From Gammaproteobacteria bacterium (GTDB lineage Bacteria > Pseudomonadota > Gammaproteobacteria > JAJFJF01), in NCBI GenBank assembly GCA_021774255.1, contig JAJFJF010000019.1, positions 1 to 54,089 on the forward strand: 54,089 bases of DNA, given 5' to 3'. The position numbers and the translations under genes are program-made. The notes beneath the pieces were generated by a model. It worked only from the letters and a program-made list of their open reading frames with translations, was not told the origin of the DNA and did not search any database. Positions 1 to 8,256 of this stretch are shown in pieces (positions within the stretch are counted from its first letter, which is position 1; each line of letters begins with the position of its first letter).

Positions 1-345
1 GATTTTTCTGCCTTATTTAGTGGTGGTTTTTGGATAAAATTATCGATAAGCATTTGATTATACTAATTTTATTTTATTTTTCCAAAATACAAGACAATCA
101 TTAAATGCATCCTTTAAAAATAGGGGGTTATTTTTAAAGGATGCGTTTAAAAATTATGGGTATTTGGGGAAATGCCTTGCTGCATTGGTTTTATCAACCT
201 AGATTAAGCAGCACAGATAAGCAGATTTCAGTCGCGACTACCAACGCTGAAATCGCGGGAAAGAGTCGCGAAGATGGCGCACCGACAAGCTAGCAGCATA
301 GCCAGCCTGGCAGCCAAGCTTCCTAAAGTTAAACTACCAAAAGAG
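1..345. other. Intergenic region with a strong hairpin, no gene seen
   Basis: This stretch lies beyond the 3' end of pdxB and holds no open frame I can support. The first 180 bases are AT-rich. The only clear structure is the long inverted repeat at 101-150, listed separately. The part from about 190 to 345 is richer in GC but has no recognisable coding content. Confidence 0.5.
101..150. terminator. Long near-perfect inverted repeat, possible bidirectional terminator
   Basis: Bases 107-122 pair perfectly with 129-144 (16 bp) around a 6-nt G-rich loop. The pairing extends outward to 101-106/145-150 with a single G-T wobble, giving a 22-bp stem. Both arms contain A/T runs, so it could terminate transcription in either direction, for example behind pdxB on the minus strand. 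It could also be a remnant of a small mobile element. Only one copy is visible here. Confidence 0.5.
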
Positions 346-1470
346 CTACTTGCCCTTAAAGCCTAAAGCACGCAAAACATCATCTTCTGTGGCCTGCCCA
401 GTCCGACAGTAGGTATAAGCAAACTCGTGGTTGGTGGGGTAGTGGGTGCGTAGGTAGTCAAAAGCCGCTTTGCGGGCGGCGGGGGTGTCGTCTGCTTGTG
501 TGAGAGCGTCTTTCATTCGAGTGGTGTCTTGGCCAGGATGACAAAGGCTTAAGACCACATCTTCCCACGAAGCGTTTTTATCGACTTTAAGATTTTTGGT
601 AGGCCAAGGAATGCGGGGTAACGCATCAGGGCTTAAGTCAGGGAAAAACATTGCCATCAGGGGTTTTAATACGTGGTCTAAGCTCCGGCATCGTGCCTGC
701 AAGCTATAGCCTGCGACATGCGGTGTGGCAATCACGCACCGCGCCATCACATCCAGCGGCACATCGGGTTCGCCAGGCCACACGTCTAAACAAAGGTGTA
801 AATGCTGGCTGTGCTCACGTAAGGCATCCAGTGCCGTCACGCCGCCGCGGCTGGCATTAATGAATACGGTGCCGGGGCGCTGACGTTTAAGAAAATCAGC
901 ATTGATCATGTTTTGGCTTGGGGTAGGGCCGGAGGTGGTGAGGGCGCAGTGGGCGCAGATCAAATCCACATCACAAATGTCTTCCCAGGCGACTGAGTCA
1001 AACGTTGGATCCCGTTCAGCCCGCGGTGGGTCATACGTTAATACTTCAAAGCCTAATACTGCTAATCGTCGCGCAACAGCAGGTCCCACATGCCCCATGC
1101 CAATCACGGCGGCACGCTTAGCCGTTTTGGCCAAAATATTTTCTTTGCGCAAATGGGCGAGGCAGCAGATCACATAATCTGCAACAGACTCTGCATTAAA
1201 ACCGGGTGCCGACGACCAAGCGATCCCTGCTTGCGCTAAAAAATCAGTGTCGATGTGATCGGTGCCCGCCGTGGTGGTGCCCACAAATTTGATGGGGCTG
1301 TGTTCTATAAGCGCGCGGTTAACGTGGGTGACAGAACGGACGAGCAAGGCATCTGCCGACTGCAGGGCTTGCGCGGTAATTTCTCGCCCGGGGTATTGTT
1401 CGATTTCAAAATAATCAGACAGCAGATCGTTCAGAAAGAAAATGTGTTCGTCAGCAACAAGTTTTAGCAT
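346..1470 (-). CDS. pdxB: Erythronate-4-phosphate dehydrogenase
   Basis: PdxB oxidises 4-phospho-D-erythronate in the DXP-dependent route to pyridoxal 5'-phosphate and acts in the cytosol. The 374-aa protein has the D-2-hydroxyacid dehydrogenase layout. The Rossmann glycine motif GMGHVG is at 124-129. The usual catalytic trio is visible as Arg in SRGG (about 208), Glu in WPGEP (about 234) and His in ATPHVAGYS (about 251). The C-terminal part beyond about 290 matches the extra PdxB dimerisation region that other family members lack. The length fits the family (E. coli about 378 aa). The neighbour upstream on the same strand is a class II aldolase gene 20 bp away, so the two probably form a transcription unit. 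Confidence is high. Confidence 0.93.
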   Translation of the reverse strand: MLKLVADEHIFFLNDLLSDYFEIEQYPGREITAQALQSADALLVRSVTHVNRALIEHSPIKFVGTTTAGTDHIDTDFLAQAGIAWSSAPGFNAESVADYVICCLAHLRKENILAKTAKRAAVIGMGHVGPAVARRLAVLGFEVLTYDPPRAERDPTFDSVAWEDICDVDLICAHCALTTSGPTPSQNMINADFLKRQRPGTVFINASRGGVTALDALREHSQHLHLCLDVWPGEPDVPLDVMARCVIATPHVAGYSLQARCRSLDHVLKPLMAMFFPDLSPDALPRIPWPTKNLKVDKNASWEDVVLSLCHPGQDTTRMKDALTQADDTPAARKAAFDYLRTHYPTNHEFAYTYCRTGQATEDDVLRALGFKGK

Positions 1471-1490
1471 GAGGTATGATAACCTATCTG

Positions 1491-2210
1491 TTAGTTTCGG
1501 TAATCTACCGAAGACAAGCCTTCAATGCGTTCCACCAGCGCAGCAAACTCCATGTCAGGGCGTAAAATAGAATCAAATTGCGCTTTGGTTTTTTGGCACA
1601 CGGCGTCTGGAATGTTCACGCGCGGCGCTTGCGTTGACATAATGTTAATCTGCGTTTTGCAAGCAAGCTCTAAGTAATACAAAAGATACAGCGCTTCTTC
1701 AATAGAGCGCCCGGTGGTGAGCAAGCCATGGTTGTGTAAGATCATCACGCGTTTATCTTGTAACGATTTTACAATTTGTTCGCCTTCATTTTCTAGCGCT
1801 AAGCCGTCATAGTGGTGATAAGCGACGTCATTATAAAATCGCAGTGATTGTTGGGTCATAAATAACAAGCCGCATTCCAAGGCAGAAACTGATTCGCCGC
1901 ACAGGCTGTGCGTGTGCATGGCGCTCATGAGGGCATTGTTTTGTGGGTAGAGCGCACCATGGATGTTGATCGCCTGCGGCATCAGCTTTTGGCCATTATC
2001 ATCGACAACCTTGCCGCTGAAATCACATTTAATTAATGCAGAGGCCGATACCTTTTCAAAAGGCACATTCATGGGGGTGAGCAAGAGCTGCTCGGTGTTG
2101 GGAATTCTTGCGCTTAAATGGGCGGCCAATAAATCATCCCAGCCGTTGTAGTGCACGACATGGTGGGCGGCGGCGAGTTTTATGCGGAGTTGTTTCTCTG
2201 TTTCAGTCAT
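1491..2210 (-). CDS. Class II aldolase/adducin family protein
   Basis: The 239-aa protein belongs to the class II aldolase/adducin fold, whose members are zinc-dependent aldolases, epimerases and dehydratases acting on sugar phosphates. The metal-binding histidine pairs are present as MHTHS (His 99 and 101) and HNHG (His 159 and 161). The substrate cannot be deduced, because the family also includes non-enzymatic adducin-like members. It lies 20 bp upstream of pdxB on the same strand and is probably co-transcribed with it. That could mean a role around C4 sugar acids, but this is only an inference from position. Confidence 0.85.
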   Translation of the reverse strand: MTETEKQLRIKLAAAHHVVHYNGWDDLLAAHLSARIPNTEQLLLTPMNVPFEKVSASALIKCDFSGKVVDDNGQKLMPQAINIHGALYPQNNALMSAMHTHSLCGESVSALECGLLFMTQQSLRFYNDVAYHHYDGLALENEGEQIVKSLQDKRVMILHNHGLLTTGRSIEEALYLLYYLELACKTQINIMSTQAPRVNIPDAVCQKTKAQFDSILRPDMEFAALVERIEGLSSVDYRN

Positions 2211-2361
2211 GAGTAGGGCTCTTTATTTTTATTGTTCAATATAGAGAAGTTTTGTGGAAATACAATATTGAGGAGCCTGTTCAGGTTTTTTGAACGTCAA
2301 TAAATAAGTTTGTCAGTTGACTTTTTTGGATGTTTTCGGACCTTTGGGTGAGGAAAATATC

Positions 2362-2389
2362 GTAGGGCGATCGCCGGTTCGCCCCCTAC
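2362..2389. repeat. REP-like palindrome (GTAGGG family)
   Basis: GTAGGGCGA pairs with TCGCCCCCTAC, apart from bulged bases, around a short loop. It is a degenerate member of the GTAGGGGC...CCC family also found at 23925, 37529 and 39902. Confidence 0.5.
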
Positions 2390-2445
2390 AGGTGCTTTAT
2401 CAAGCGCAGAAAGAAAGAGGCTACCCCGTGAACGGTTACCTCAAA

Positions 2446-2481
2446 ATTTACATGCGGATGTTACTCTATATGTATAGAGCG
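2446..2481 (+). promoter_or_regulatory. Regulon block copy 1 (upstream of 2555 gene)
   Basis: GGATGTTAC has its G at 2460, with TTAC 12 nt upstream, CTATAT starting near +7 and TAG exactly at +15. These are the same elements and spacings as in the other twelve copies. It ends about 75 nt before the ATG at 2555. The conserved block is seen directly; its role as promoter or operator is inferred. Confidence 0.8.
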
Positions 2482-2554
2482 GGTGAGAAAAACGTTGAGA
2501 TACTTTTCGCTAAAACAAAGACATCAAGCTAAAACACTGAACTAAGAGACAAGC

Positions 2555-3043
2555 ATGGGAAACTTTGCGAGCACGGCTATTGTTGACGACAAAGATTCCG
2601 AGGCCTGGTTGATTGTGGCACGCCCTGGTGAGGCTCGTGAGAAAGAAGACGAAGGCGGGCCCAGGCTCGCGCCCCAGCCTCTGCCTCCCCACCCGCTCTA
2701 CCTCCATCTCTTCATTTTGATTTGCATGCAGCGGATGATTTGCATCCAACAGGCGCTTTATGGCCCTTTGCGCGTGGCGGCGCTTTACGGTGTGCGTCCT
2801 GACGTGTGGCTGCAAATGTGCTCTCAGCTCGCTTCTCAGAAGAAGGCGCGCCGTGCCTCCCTGGCGCTCTCGATCTACCGTCGCCCGGCAATCTTGGTGG
2901 TCGTCTATGCGTTGGTTGCAAACGAGCCGCCGCGGGTGCTCTCTTTTGACGAGCTGCATGGCCTGCTTGCCTCGCGAGTTACCTGCCCGGTGACGATTGC
3001 CTTTGTTCAGCAGTTCCCCAAGGCTTGCCCCCTTGGAGCCTAG
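2555..3043 (+). CDS. Hypothetical protein, lineage-specific, regulon member
   Basis: This 162-aa protein resembles no family I recognise. It begins MGNFAST, which fits the eukaryotic N-myristoylation pattern MGxxxS/T. A charged, Pro-rich segment (about 25-46) follows. Then comes a hydrophobic stretch (about 47-70) that could be one membrane segment, and a mixed basic/hydrophobic C-terminal half. There is no classical signal peptide and only a weak ribosome site (AGAGAC). The main support for it being real is the regulon block ending 75 nt upstream and a full-length frame in a GC-richer stretch. Its 3' flank (3096-3162) is duplicated behind the next gene. Confidence 0.6.
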   Translation: MGNFASTAIVDDKDSEAWLIVARPGEAREKEDEGGPRLAPQPLPPHPLYLHLFILICMQRMICIQQALYGPLRVAALYGVRPDVWLQMCSQLASQKKARRASLALSIYRRPAILVVVYALVANEPPRVLSFDELHGLLASRVTCPVTIAFVQQFPKACPLGA

Positions 3044-3095
3044 GGCAGGGAATTCGCTTCTTGGCTTTCAAGCATACGAGCTTAAGCCTCAAATC

Positions 3096-3162
3096 TATTT
3101 TCTATTTTCTTACGATCTTTTTAAAACCTTCCCGAGAGAGCAAGCTAACTGACCTAATTTTG
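3096..3162 (+). repeat. Shared 3' flank of regulon genes, copy 1
   Basis: TATTTTCTATTTT, then TTTTTAAAACCTT, then AGCAAGCTAACT and CTAATTT occur in this order. The same elements follow the next gene at 4651-4706, and a shorter version follows the 1333-aa gene at 23025-23051. Seen by eye; the function (3' processing, termination or cassette boundary) is unknown. Confidence 0.5.
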
Positions 3163-3228
3163 CTCTGCTGATTTCCCTCCGACGTCGCCCTATTTTTTTA
3201 ATCTCTTAAAAAGAGCTTGTTTTGAATA

Positions 3229-3264
3229 ACATACACATGATTGTTACGCCATATATAAAGAAAA
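3229..3264 (+). promoter_or_regulatory. Regulon block copy 2 (upstream of 3301 gene)
   Basis: GTTAC starts at 3243, ATAC lies 12 nt upstream, CATATAT follows at +7, and AAGAAAAC takes the place of TAGAAA at +15. The block ends 36 nt before the ATG at 3301. Confidence 0.8.
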
Positions 3265-3300
3265 CTAGTGAAAATCTTGCGTATTGATTGTCTTTGACAG

Positions 3301-4557
3301 ATGTTTATTCGCGTGCTTCTCATCTGCTTGCTACTTGCCTCTCTGACGGTGTTGGCCAGTCCTGCCTCTCAGGGCGTCAACCAAACGCGTGATGGCTCTT
3401 CGGAGGGCGCTGAAGGTGCTTCTGCTGATGCCTCTAGCGAGGAAGAGAAGCTGTACAGGCCGCCTGTTTTCATTGAGATAGGTCTTATCTGCGGGCTGCT
3501 TGGCGTTGCGCTGGGAGGGAGCCTTGCCGCCTGTGCGCGTGGCTGTCATGCGGTGACTCTTGTCTTCTTTGGTCTTGCCATATTTGGCTTGGTTTTCTTT
3601 GTGGCCAGCTATAACCAGGTGCTCGACGACGATGAGCGGTCTCTCACACCGGTGAAGCTCTCGGAAGAAGAACTGAAGGATGAATTCAGTGCTATGTTTG
3701 TTGGGCTGGGCAGCGTCTGTTTCGTGCTTTATCTCATTGGCCTCTTTTTCTGGTGCCGCTTACAGTCGGTGAACCACCCAAAAGAAGTCAAGGCAAAGCA
3801 TATCTGGGACAAGGTGTTTCAGAGCGTCTTCATCGGCATGGGCGTGCTTGCGCTGGCCGTGTGTATCGAAGCATCGCCGCGAGACTTTGCATCGGGTACG
3901 GAAAAGTCTGCGGGCATTTTGTTGCTGTGGTGCTTATGCTTCTCTTTGCCCCAGACTTGCTGGCTGGTTGGCAGTGTCTCTCCGGTAGACGAGCGGGAGA
4001 AGGGTGATACGGAGAGCACGCCGCTTCCTCTTCATGCAGCGCCAGCTATTCAGGCAGACGATCAGTCAGGCCCTCCTGTTAGCTATCGGAAGCTGAGCGT
4101 AGAAGCTTGGGCGCTCTACCCCGTGTTTCTGGGAGAGACTGGTGGACCTTCTACTCACAGCATCCTTGCGAGAGGCTACAAAGAGCTGCTGGCTTGGAAG
4201 CGCCTTCATGCGATCCAGTTGCTCGCTTGTCTGGTGCTGATGCTCATTGAACAGAAAGCAAGCACCGAGCACCTCGCGATGGCTTTCATTGTGGAGAGCA
4301 GCGTGGCCATTATTTGTTTTGCAATCGCTTTTGCGAGTGGCGGCTCCCGCGTTTTTGTTGAAATGTACCGCATTTTCAGTGTCGGCATGCTGATGTTTGG
4401 CTTTTTCTTCATGGTTTTCTTGGTGGAGGACTATTACAGCGGCTCGACACTTCACTCTGTTGCGGGAGGGATGTTCGCTCTCATTTGGTCCCAGCTGGCA
4501 TGGCTGCTGATTTGTTTTTGGAGTGGCAAGTTTTGGGAATTGGCGCCTGACGCCTGA
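3301..4557 (+). CDS. Polytopic membrane protein, lineage-specific, regulon member
   Basis: This 418-aa protein of unknown family begins with a clear signal peptide (about 1-19, ending LASPAS). A Ser/Glu-rich hydrophilic stretch (about 20-53) follows. Then come four or five membrane segments (about 55-75, 80-102, 130-152, 172-190, 200-222), a long hydrophilic loop (about 225-295) and four more segments to the C-terminus. No catalytic motif is visible. The start has no recognisable ribosome site, but the regulon block ends 36 nt upstream, the same spacing as for the 13456 gene. It may be a surface or host-membrane protein; that is inference from the regulon context. Confidence 0.75.
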   Translation: MFIRVLLICLLLASLTVLASPASQGVNQTRDGSSEGAEGASADASSEEEKLYRPPVFIEIGLICGLLGVALGGSLAACARGCHAVTLVFFGLAIFGLVFFVASYNQVLDDDERSLTPVKLSEEELKDEFSAMFVGLGSVCFVLYLIGLFFWCRLQSVNHPKEVKAKHIWDKVFQSVFIGMGVLALAVCIEASPRDFASGTEKSAGILLLWCLCFSLPQTCWLVGSVSPVDEREKGDTESTPLPLHAAPAIQADDQSGPPVSYRKLSVEAWALYPVFLGETGGPSTHSILARGYKELLAWKRLHAIQLLACLVLMLIEQKASTEHLAMAFIVESSVAIICFAIAFASGGSRVFVEMYRIFSVGMLMFGFFFMVFLVEDYYSGSTLHSVAGGMFALIWSQLAWLLICFWSGKFWELAPDA

Positions 4558-4954
4558 GCGGCCTTGCCGAATATATATGAGAGGGTGCCGCCTGTTTTCT
4601 GAGAAGGGAGGCTGCCACTGCTTTTAAATTATAAAATGGATTTATTATTATATTTTCTATTTTTTTAAAACCTTTAAATTAAAGAAAGCCAACTAGCTTA
4701 ATTTGACGTTGTGAAGATGGGCCTATCAAACCTGTTATCAATAGGTATCAGCAGAGCTCAACGCGCCCGCTAGGACTTCCTTAAAAACTGCTTAGTTATC
4801 CGGTACTCGGCTCGCTTAATATTGATGGAGGCGCCTTGCTGCCGCCTTGCTTAGCGTCTATTCTTTAAGTAGAGGCTTAAGGTAAGATTATATTTATATC
4901 TGTTTGTTTTATATCTGAATTTCAAGCTATCTTAAAGTAAATTCTATAAAAATT
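4558..4954. other. Intergenic region, AT-rich, holding a shared 3' flank
   Basis: The 397-base gap begins with a short GC-rich stretch containing GGTGCCGCC and GGCTGCCAC. It then holds the second copy of the shared 3' flank at 4651-4706. The remaining 250 bases before the symporter have no open frame and no regulon block. Confidence 0.5.
4651..4706 (+). repeat. Shared 3' flank of regulon genes, copy 2
   Basis: TATTTTCTATTTT, TTTTTAAAACCTT and AAAGAAAGCCAACT plus CTTAATTT appear in the same order as at 3096-3162, without a 9-nt stretch that interrupts copy 1. It lies about 95 bases behind the stop of the 418-aa gene. Confidence 0.5.
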
Positions 4955-6583
4955 ATGCCCTATCGATACACATTAACAGCGCTTATTCTTTTTCTACTGC
5001 TGCCTGCTTTGGCGGTGGCAGAGCCCTCCCTCTCAGGTATTGATGCCGCAATCAATGGTGCAATACAGCCAGTAGCAGACGCGCTTTCACAGTTTGTCTT
5101 TTTTGAAATCAATATTTTTGGCGCGCGCGTGCCCGTGGTGGTGTTATGGCTCATTGTGGCGGGTATTTTTTTCACGGTTTATTTTCGCTTCGTTAGCCTT
5201 TGGGGGTTTAAACATGCCTTGCGTTTAGTGCGCGGCGATTATACGCGGCCAGAGCAGCATGGTGAGATCTCCCCTTTTCAAGCGCTCAGCACGGCAGTCT
5301 CTGGCACGGTGGGGATCGGTAACATTGGTAATATCGCCATTATTATCGCGGTGGGGGGCCCGGGTGCTATTTTTTGGATGATCATAGCGGGCTTTTTAGG
5401 CATGTCGATCAAATTTGCTGAGTGTACGTTGGCGGTGAAATACCGCAGTGAGCAGTCAACGGGTAAGATCTCGGGTGGGCCAATGTATTCTCTGGAAAAA
5501 GGCCTGGCGACATTTCACTTACGCTATCCCACCTTGCACCATCAGGGGAATACCCCGATGGAGATTTTAGAGCGCGCACTGGGCAGCTTGCGCTTTCGGC
5601 GTGTCGGTAAACTGCTCGGCATTTTTTATGGGATCGGGATCGTGATCGGGTGTTTGGGGATTGGCAACATGTTTCAATCTAACCAAGCGCTCGCGCAGTT
5701 TATTGTCATGACCGGCGGCCAAGAGGCGTCGTGGTTTGCTGATAAAGGTTGGTTGTTTGGGGTGATCATGGCGTCGATAGTGGGCGTGGTGATCCTCGGG
5801 GGCATTAAAAGTATTGCGCGCGTGACAGAAGTCATCGTGCCTTTTATGGCCATTTTTTATGTGGGCCTCTCATTAGTATTGATCGGCATGAACTACGCCG
5901 TGCTGCCCGCGGCTGTTGTGTACATTATTGAGGGCGCTTTTGCGCCCCAAGGCATTACAGGTGGCGTATTAGGCGTGATCATCGTGGGCTTCCAGCGCGC
6001 TATTTTCTCGAACGAAGCCGGGATCGGTACGTCAGCGATTGCCCACTCTGCCGTGCGTACCGACGAACCCGTCACCGAAGGGTTCGTGGGCTTATTAGAG
6101 CCTTTTATTGACACGATCGTGATTTGTACGATCACCGCCTTGGTGATCGCGACCACCATGGTGGCTGCGCCAGGGTATTTAGAGAGTACCGGCACCACCG
6201 GTGTGGCCATGACCTCCATGGCCTTTTCACGTGTGATCCCTTATAGCCAGTATTTAATTGCGTTTGCAGCCTTACTCTTTGCTTTCTCAACCACCATTTC
6301 ATGGGCGTATTACGGCATGAAAGGGTGGAGTTATCTGCTGGGTGAGAAAGTCTGGCTAGGTAATATTTTTAAATTCATTTTTTGCGCCTTTATCGTCATC
6401 GGTTGTGCACTGCATTTGGATGCAGTCTTGAGCTTCTCCGATGCGCTGGTCTTCTTACTCTGTATTCCTAATATCATCGGCCTGTATATTTTGGCGCCGA
6501 CTATTAAGCGAGAGTTAAATGCTTACTGGAAGCGCTTAAAGCGCGGCGAATTTCCGACTTATCGAAAAGGCAAAGAAGATTGA
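4955..6583 (+). CDS. AGCS family sodium:alanine/glycine symporter
   Basis: This inner-membrane transporter probably imports alanine or glycine with Na+. The 542-aa protein has a hydrophobic N-terminus (about 5-22). The AGCS signature region, with a GTVGIGNIGNIAIIIAVGGP core, is at about 117-136. Further typical blocks follow: GGPMYSLEKGL near 174, FSNEAGIGTSAIAHS in the middle and the LEPFIDTIVICT segment. The pattern of about eleven membrane helices fits the family. No strong ribosome site precedes the ATG. It stands alone between a regulon gene and a convergent GH5 gene. Specific substrate unknown. Confidence 0.9.
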   Translation: MPYRYTLTALILFLLLPALAVAEPSLSGIDAAINGAIQPVADALSQFVFFEINIFGARVPVVVLWLIVAGIFFTVYFRFVSLWGFKHALRLVRGDYTRPEQHGEISPFQALSTAVSGTVGIGNIGNIAIIIAVGGPGAIFWMIIAGFLGMSIKFAECTLAVKYRSEQSTGKISGGPMYSLEKGLATFHLRYPTLHHQGNTPMEILERALGSLRFRRVGKLLGIFYGIGIVIGCLGIGNMFQSNQALAQFIVMTGGQEASWFADKGWLFGVIMASIVGVVILGGIKSIARVTEVIVPFMAIFYVGLSLVLIGMNYAVLPAAVVYIIEGAFAPQGITGGVLGVIIVGFQRAIFSNEAGIGTSAIAHSAVRTDEPVTEGFVGLLEPFIDTIVICTITALVIATTMVAAPGYLESTGTTGVAMTSMAFSRVIPYSQYLIAFAALLFAFSTTISWAYYGMKGWSYLLGEKVWLGNIFKFIFCAFIVIGCALHLDAVLSFSDALVFLLCIPNIIGLYILAPTIKRELNAYWKRLKRGEFPTYRKGKED

Positions 6584-6584
6584 T

Positions 6585-6614
6585 GAGGTGGGGCGGCCAC
6601 ACGGTAGCCGCCTC
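6585..6614. repeat. GGGCGGCC...GCCGCC palindrome between convergent genes
   Basis: GGCGGC pairs with GCCGCC around a short loop right behind the symporter stop, within the 51 bases separating it from the convergent glycosidase gene. The same arms occur at 37339-37362. It probably acts as a terminator-like structure. Confidence 0.5.
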
Positions 6615-6634
6615 TAGCTGTTTTATTCCGCGGT

Positions 6635-8131
6635 TTATTCTGGTGCTTTCAGCAGTTCCCAATCTAGCATCGCACGGGGCAAATCTTCTGCGCCGCCTGC
6701 TTGATAAATGCTCAACATATAATCACCCCAGTAGTGGCCGCCGGCCCAGACCGTCCAGCCTAATAGGCCGCCTTGCTCGCTCTCAAGGGGAACAGCAGAC
6801 TCGTGTAGCCGCTCAAGAAAATCTTGAATAATGGGCTGGCAGTTGCCGCTATCGGCGCCGCCAAACTCTGTCACCATGTATTTGACCTGGTGGGTGTCGG
6901 CCCAGTTGATAAAGGCTTCAATGTTTTCGCGTGGGAAGCCGGTGCACACCACGTGGGTGCCGCTGTGATCAAAGTCAAAATATTGATGCACGTTAATCGC
7001 ATAGTTATCATCGTGAATGTTATCGGGATGAAAAGCGTCTGCGTTGAGTTCCATCCACGAATGCATGCCGCTCCAATGCGTGCCTTCGAGCAAGACAAGG
7101 TTGGTGACACCTTTATCACGCAGCATGGCGAGCACGTCGTTATAATAACTCACGACCACGTCAGGGCTGATGTCATCCATGGGCTCGTTCATCAAGTCAA
7201 ACATCAGATGATTGCTGTGCGCGTCGCTGGGGTATTGTTGGCTTAAGTCAAAGAGCAGGTTGCTGAGTTTGTCCCAAATATCCACCAAATCAGCTGCGGT
7301 CACGATTTTACCGCCAGTAGGTGATTGGCTTGGGTCTGGTTCGAACTTCATGTAATTGTGTAAATCAATCATCACATGATAACCGGCTTCAAGGTACGCT
7401 TTGGTCGACGCATAAAGCTTGTCAGCATAGGCTTGATTGAAGGCACCGCCAAGTGTGGGTTGTATATATGACCAGCGAATGGGGAAGCGATAGGTGTTCA
7501 TCCCGTAATGACCGAAATAGCTTAAATCAGAGGCGTTCGGGAAGGCGCCGTCAATGATCCAGCCAATGTCGCCACTGCTGCTGACAAACTCGGCGCCAGC
7601 GAGGTTGGTGCCACGAAAAGGCGCGCTGCTGTATTCAACAGGGGCGGGGGTGTCAGGCACAGCGGGTGGGTTATCGGGCAGGAAGTTCACATTAAATAGC
7701 GTATGGTCGCTTGTTTCGAGTGTGGCTTTGCCTTGATCTTGGCTGCTTATTTCGGTTTTGTCTTTGGTTAATAATAACCCGACATGGCCAAGATAATTGT
7801 CACACTGTGGATTGCCGTGGGCATCATAATCGATTGCTTCGCAGACGTCGTACGATAAATTGATCCAGCTGCCTGTTTGCGTCCAAATATTGGCCCACTG
7901 CTGCGCAAGCGAGTCACCCGCGCGTGGCTGTAGCGTAGGGTAGCAGGCATCTTCGCAAGAGGCATCATGTTGATCGACGCCTGTTAATACGTAGTGATAA
8001 GGTGAGTCATTGGCGACGCCCAGCGTGCTAACCGGATCATTGGCACTGGCCAATACCTTGCCGGTTGCTAAGAAAAGCAGCATCAAGCTGATGAGGGCGG
8101 TAGCAGTGAATTTAGGGAATAGAGATCGCAT
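6635..8131 (-). CDS. Secreted glycoside hydrolase family 5 (cellulase-like)
   Basis: This 498-aa protein has a signal peptide (about 1-29), an N-terminal domain of about 120 residues of unknown type, a Pro-rich linker (about 152-168) and a GH5 TIM barrel (about 170-495). The acid/base glutamate is in LMNEPMD (Glu 316) and the nucleophile in MVTEFGG (Glu 422). DLHNY (256-260) and HQYFDFDH also match the family. GH5 enzymes hydrolyse beta-1,4-glucans or mannans with retention; cellulose is the likeliest substrate but is not proven. In a protist-associated bacterium it could act on amoebal cyst walls. It is divergent from a LuxR-type regulator gene that could control it. Confidence 0.9.
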   Translation of the reverse strand: MRSLFPKFTATALISLMLLFLATGKVLASANDPVSTLGVANDSPYHYVLTGVDQHDASCEDACYPTLQPRAGDSLAQQWANIWTQTGSWINLSYDVCEAIDYDAHGNPQCDNYLGHVGLLLTKDKTEISSQDQGKATLETSDHTLFNVNFLPDNPPAVPDTPAPVEYSSAPFRGTNLAGAEFVSSSGDIGWIIDGAFPNASDLSYFGHYGMNTYRFPIRWSYIQPTLGGAFNQAYADKLYASTKAYLEAGYHVMIDLHNYMKFEPDPSQSPTGGKIVTAADLVDIWDKLSNLLFDLSQQYPSDAHSNHLMFDLMNEPMDDISPDVVVSYYNDVLAMLRDKGVTNLVLLEGTHWSGMHSWMELNADAFHPDNIHDDNYAINVHQYFDFDHSGTHVVCTGFPRENIEAFINWADTHQVKYMVTEFGGADSGNCQPIIQDFLERLHESAVPLESEQGGLLGWTVWAGGHYWGDYMLSIYQAGGAEDLPRAMLDWELLKAPE

Positions 8132-8194
8132 TTCTTAACTCCAGATTTTTTTCATATTGAGGATATTGGTGAGTATAAAGCTTTTAAAGGGGGT

Positions 8195-8223
8195 AAAAAC
8201 CTGTCATCATTAACAGGTTTTTT
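8195..8223. terminator. Terminator-like hairpin in the divergent GH5/luxR gap
   Basis: AAAAACCTGT (8195-8204) pairs perfectly with ACAGGTTTTT (8213-8222) around an 8-nt loop and is followed by further T. It is symmetric, so it could stop transcription both ways. It lies in the leader of the regulator gene, where it could act as an attenuator. Confidence 0.6.
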
Positions 8224-8256
8224 GGTTCGCTATTAAAACCCTTATTAGGAGGCAAT

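Larger units (their letters stand above)
2211..2554. other. Intergenic region with REP-like palindrome and regulon block
   Basis: This 344-base gap separates the aldolase gene from the first lineage-specific gene. It contains a GTAGGG...CCCCCTAC palindrome at 2362-2389, a relative of the intergenic repeat family seen elsewhere in the window. It also carries the regulon block at 2446-2481. A short open frame across 2317-2532 runs through the block and is not believed. Confidence 0.6.

Noticed and set aside
2317..2532. 71-codon plus-strand frame before the first regulon gene
   Set aside because: It runs through a palindromic repeat and the whole regulon block, has no ribosome site and no family features.
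4066..4455. 129-codon minus-strand frame inside the 418-aa membrane protein gene
   Set aside because: It is the antisense shadow of hydrophobic codons and has no promoter or ribosome site.
4725..4755. GTTATCAATAGG stretch upstream of the symporter considered as a regulon block
   Set aside because: The TTAC-like element 12 nt upstream and the ATATAT box are missing, and the next gene is a core-type transporter.
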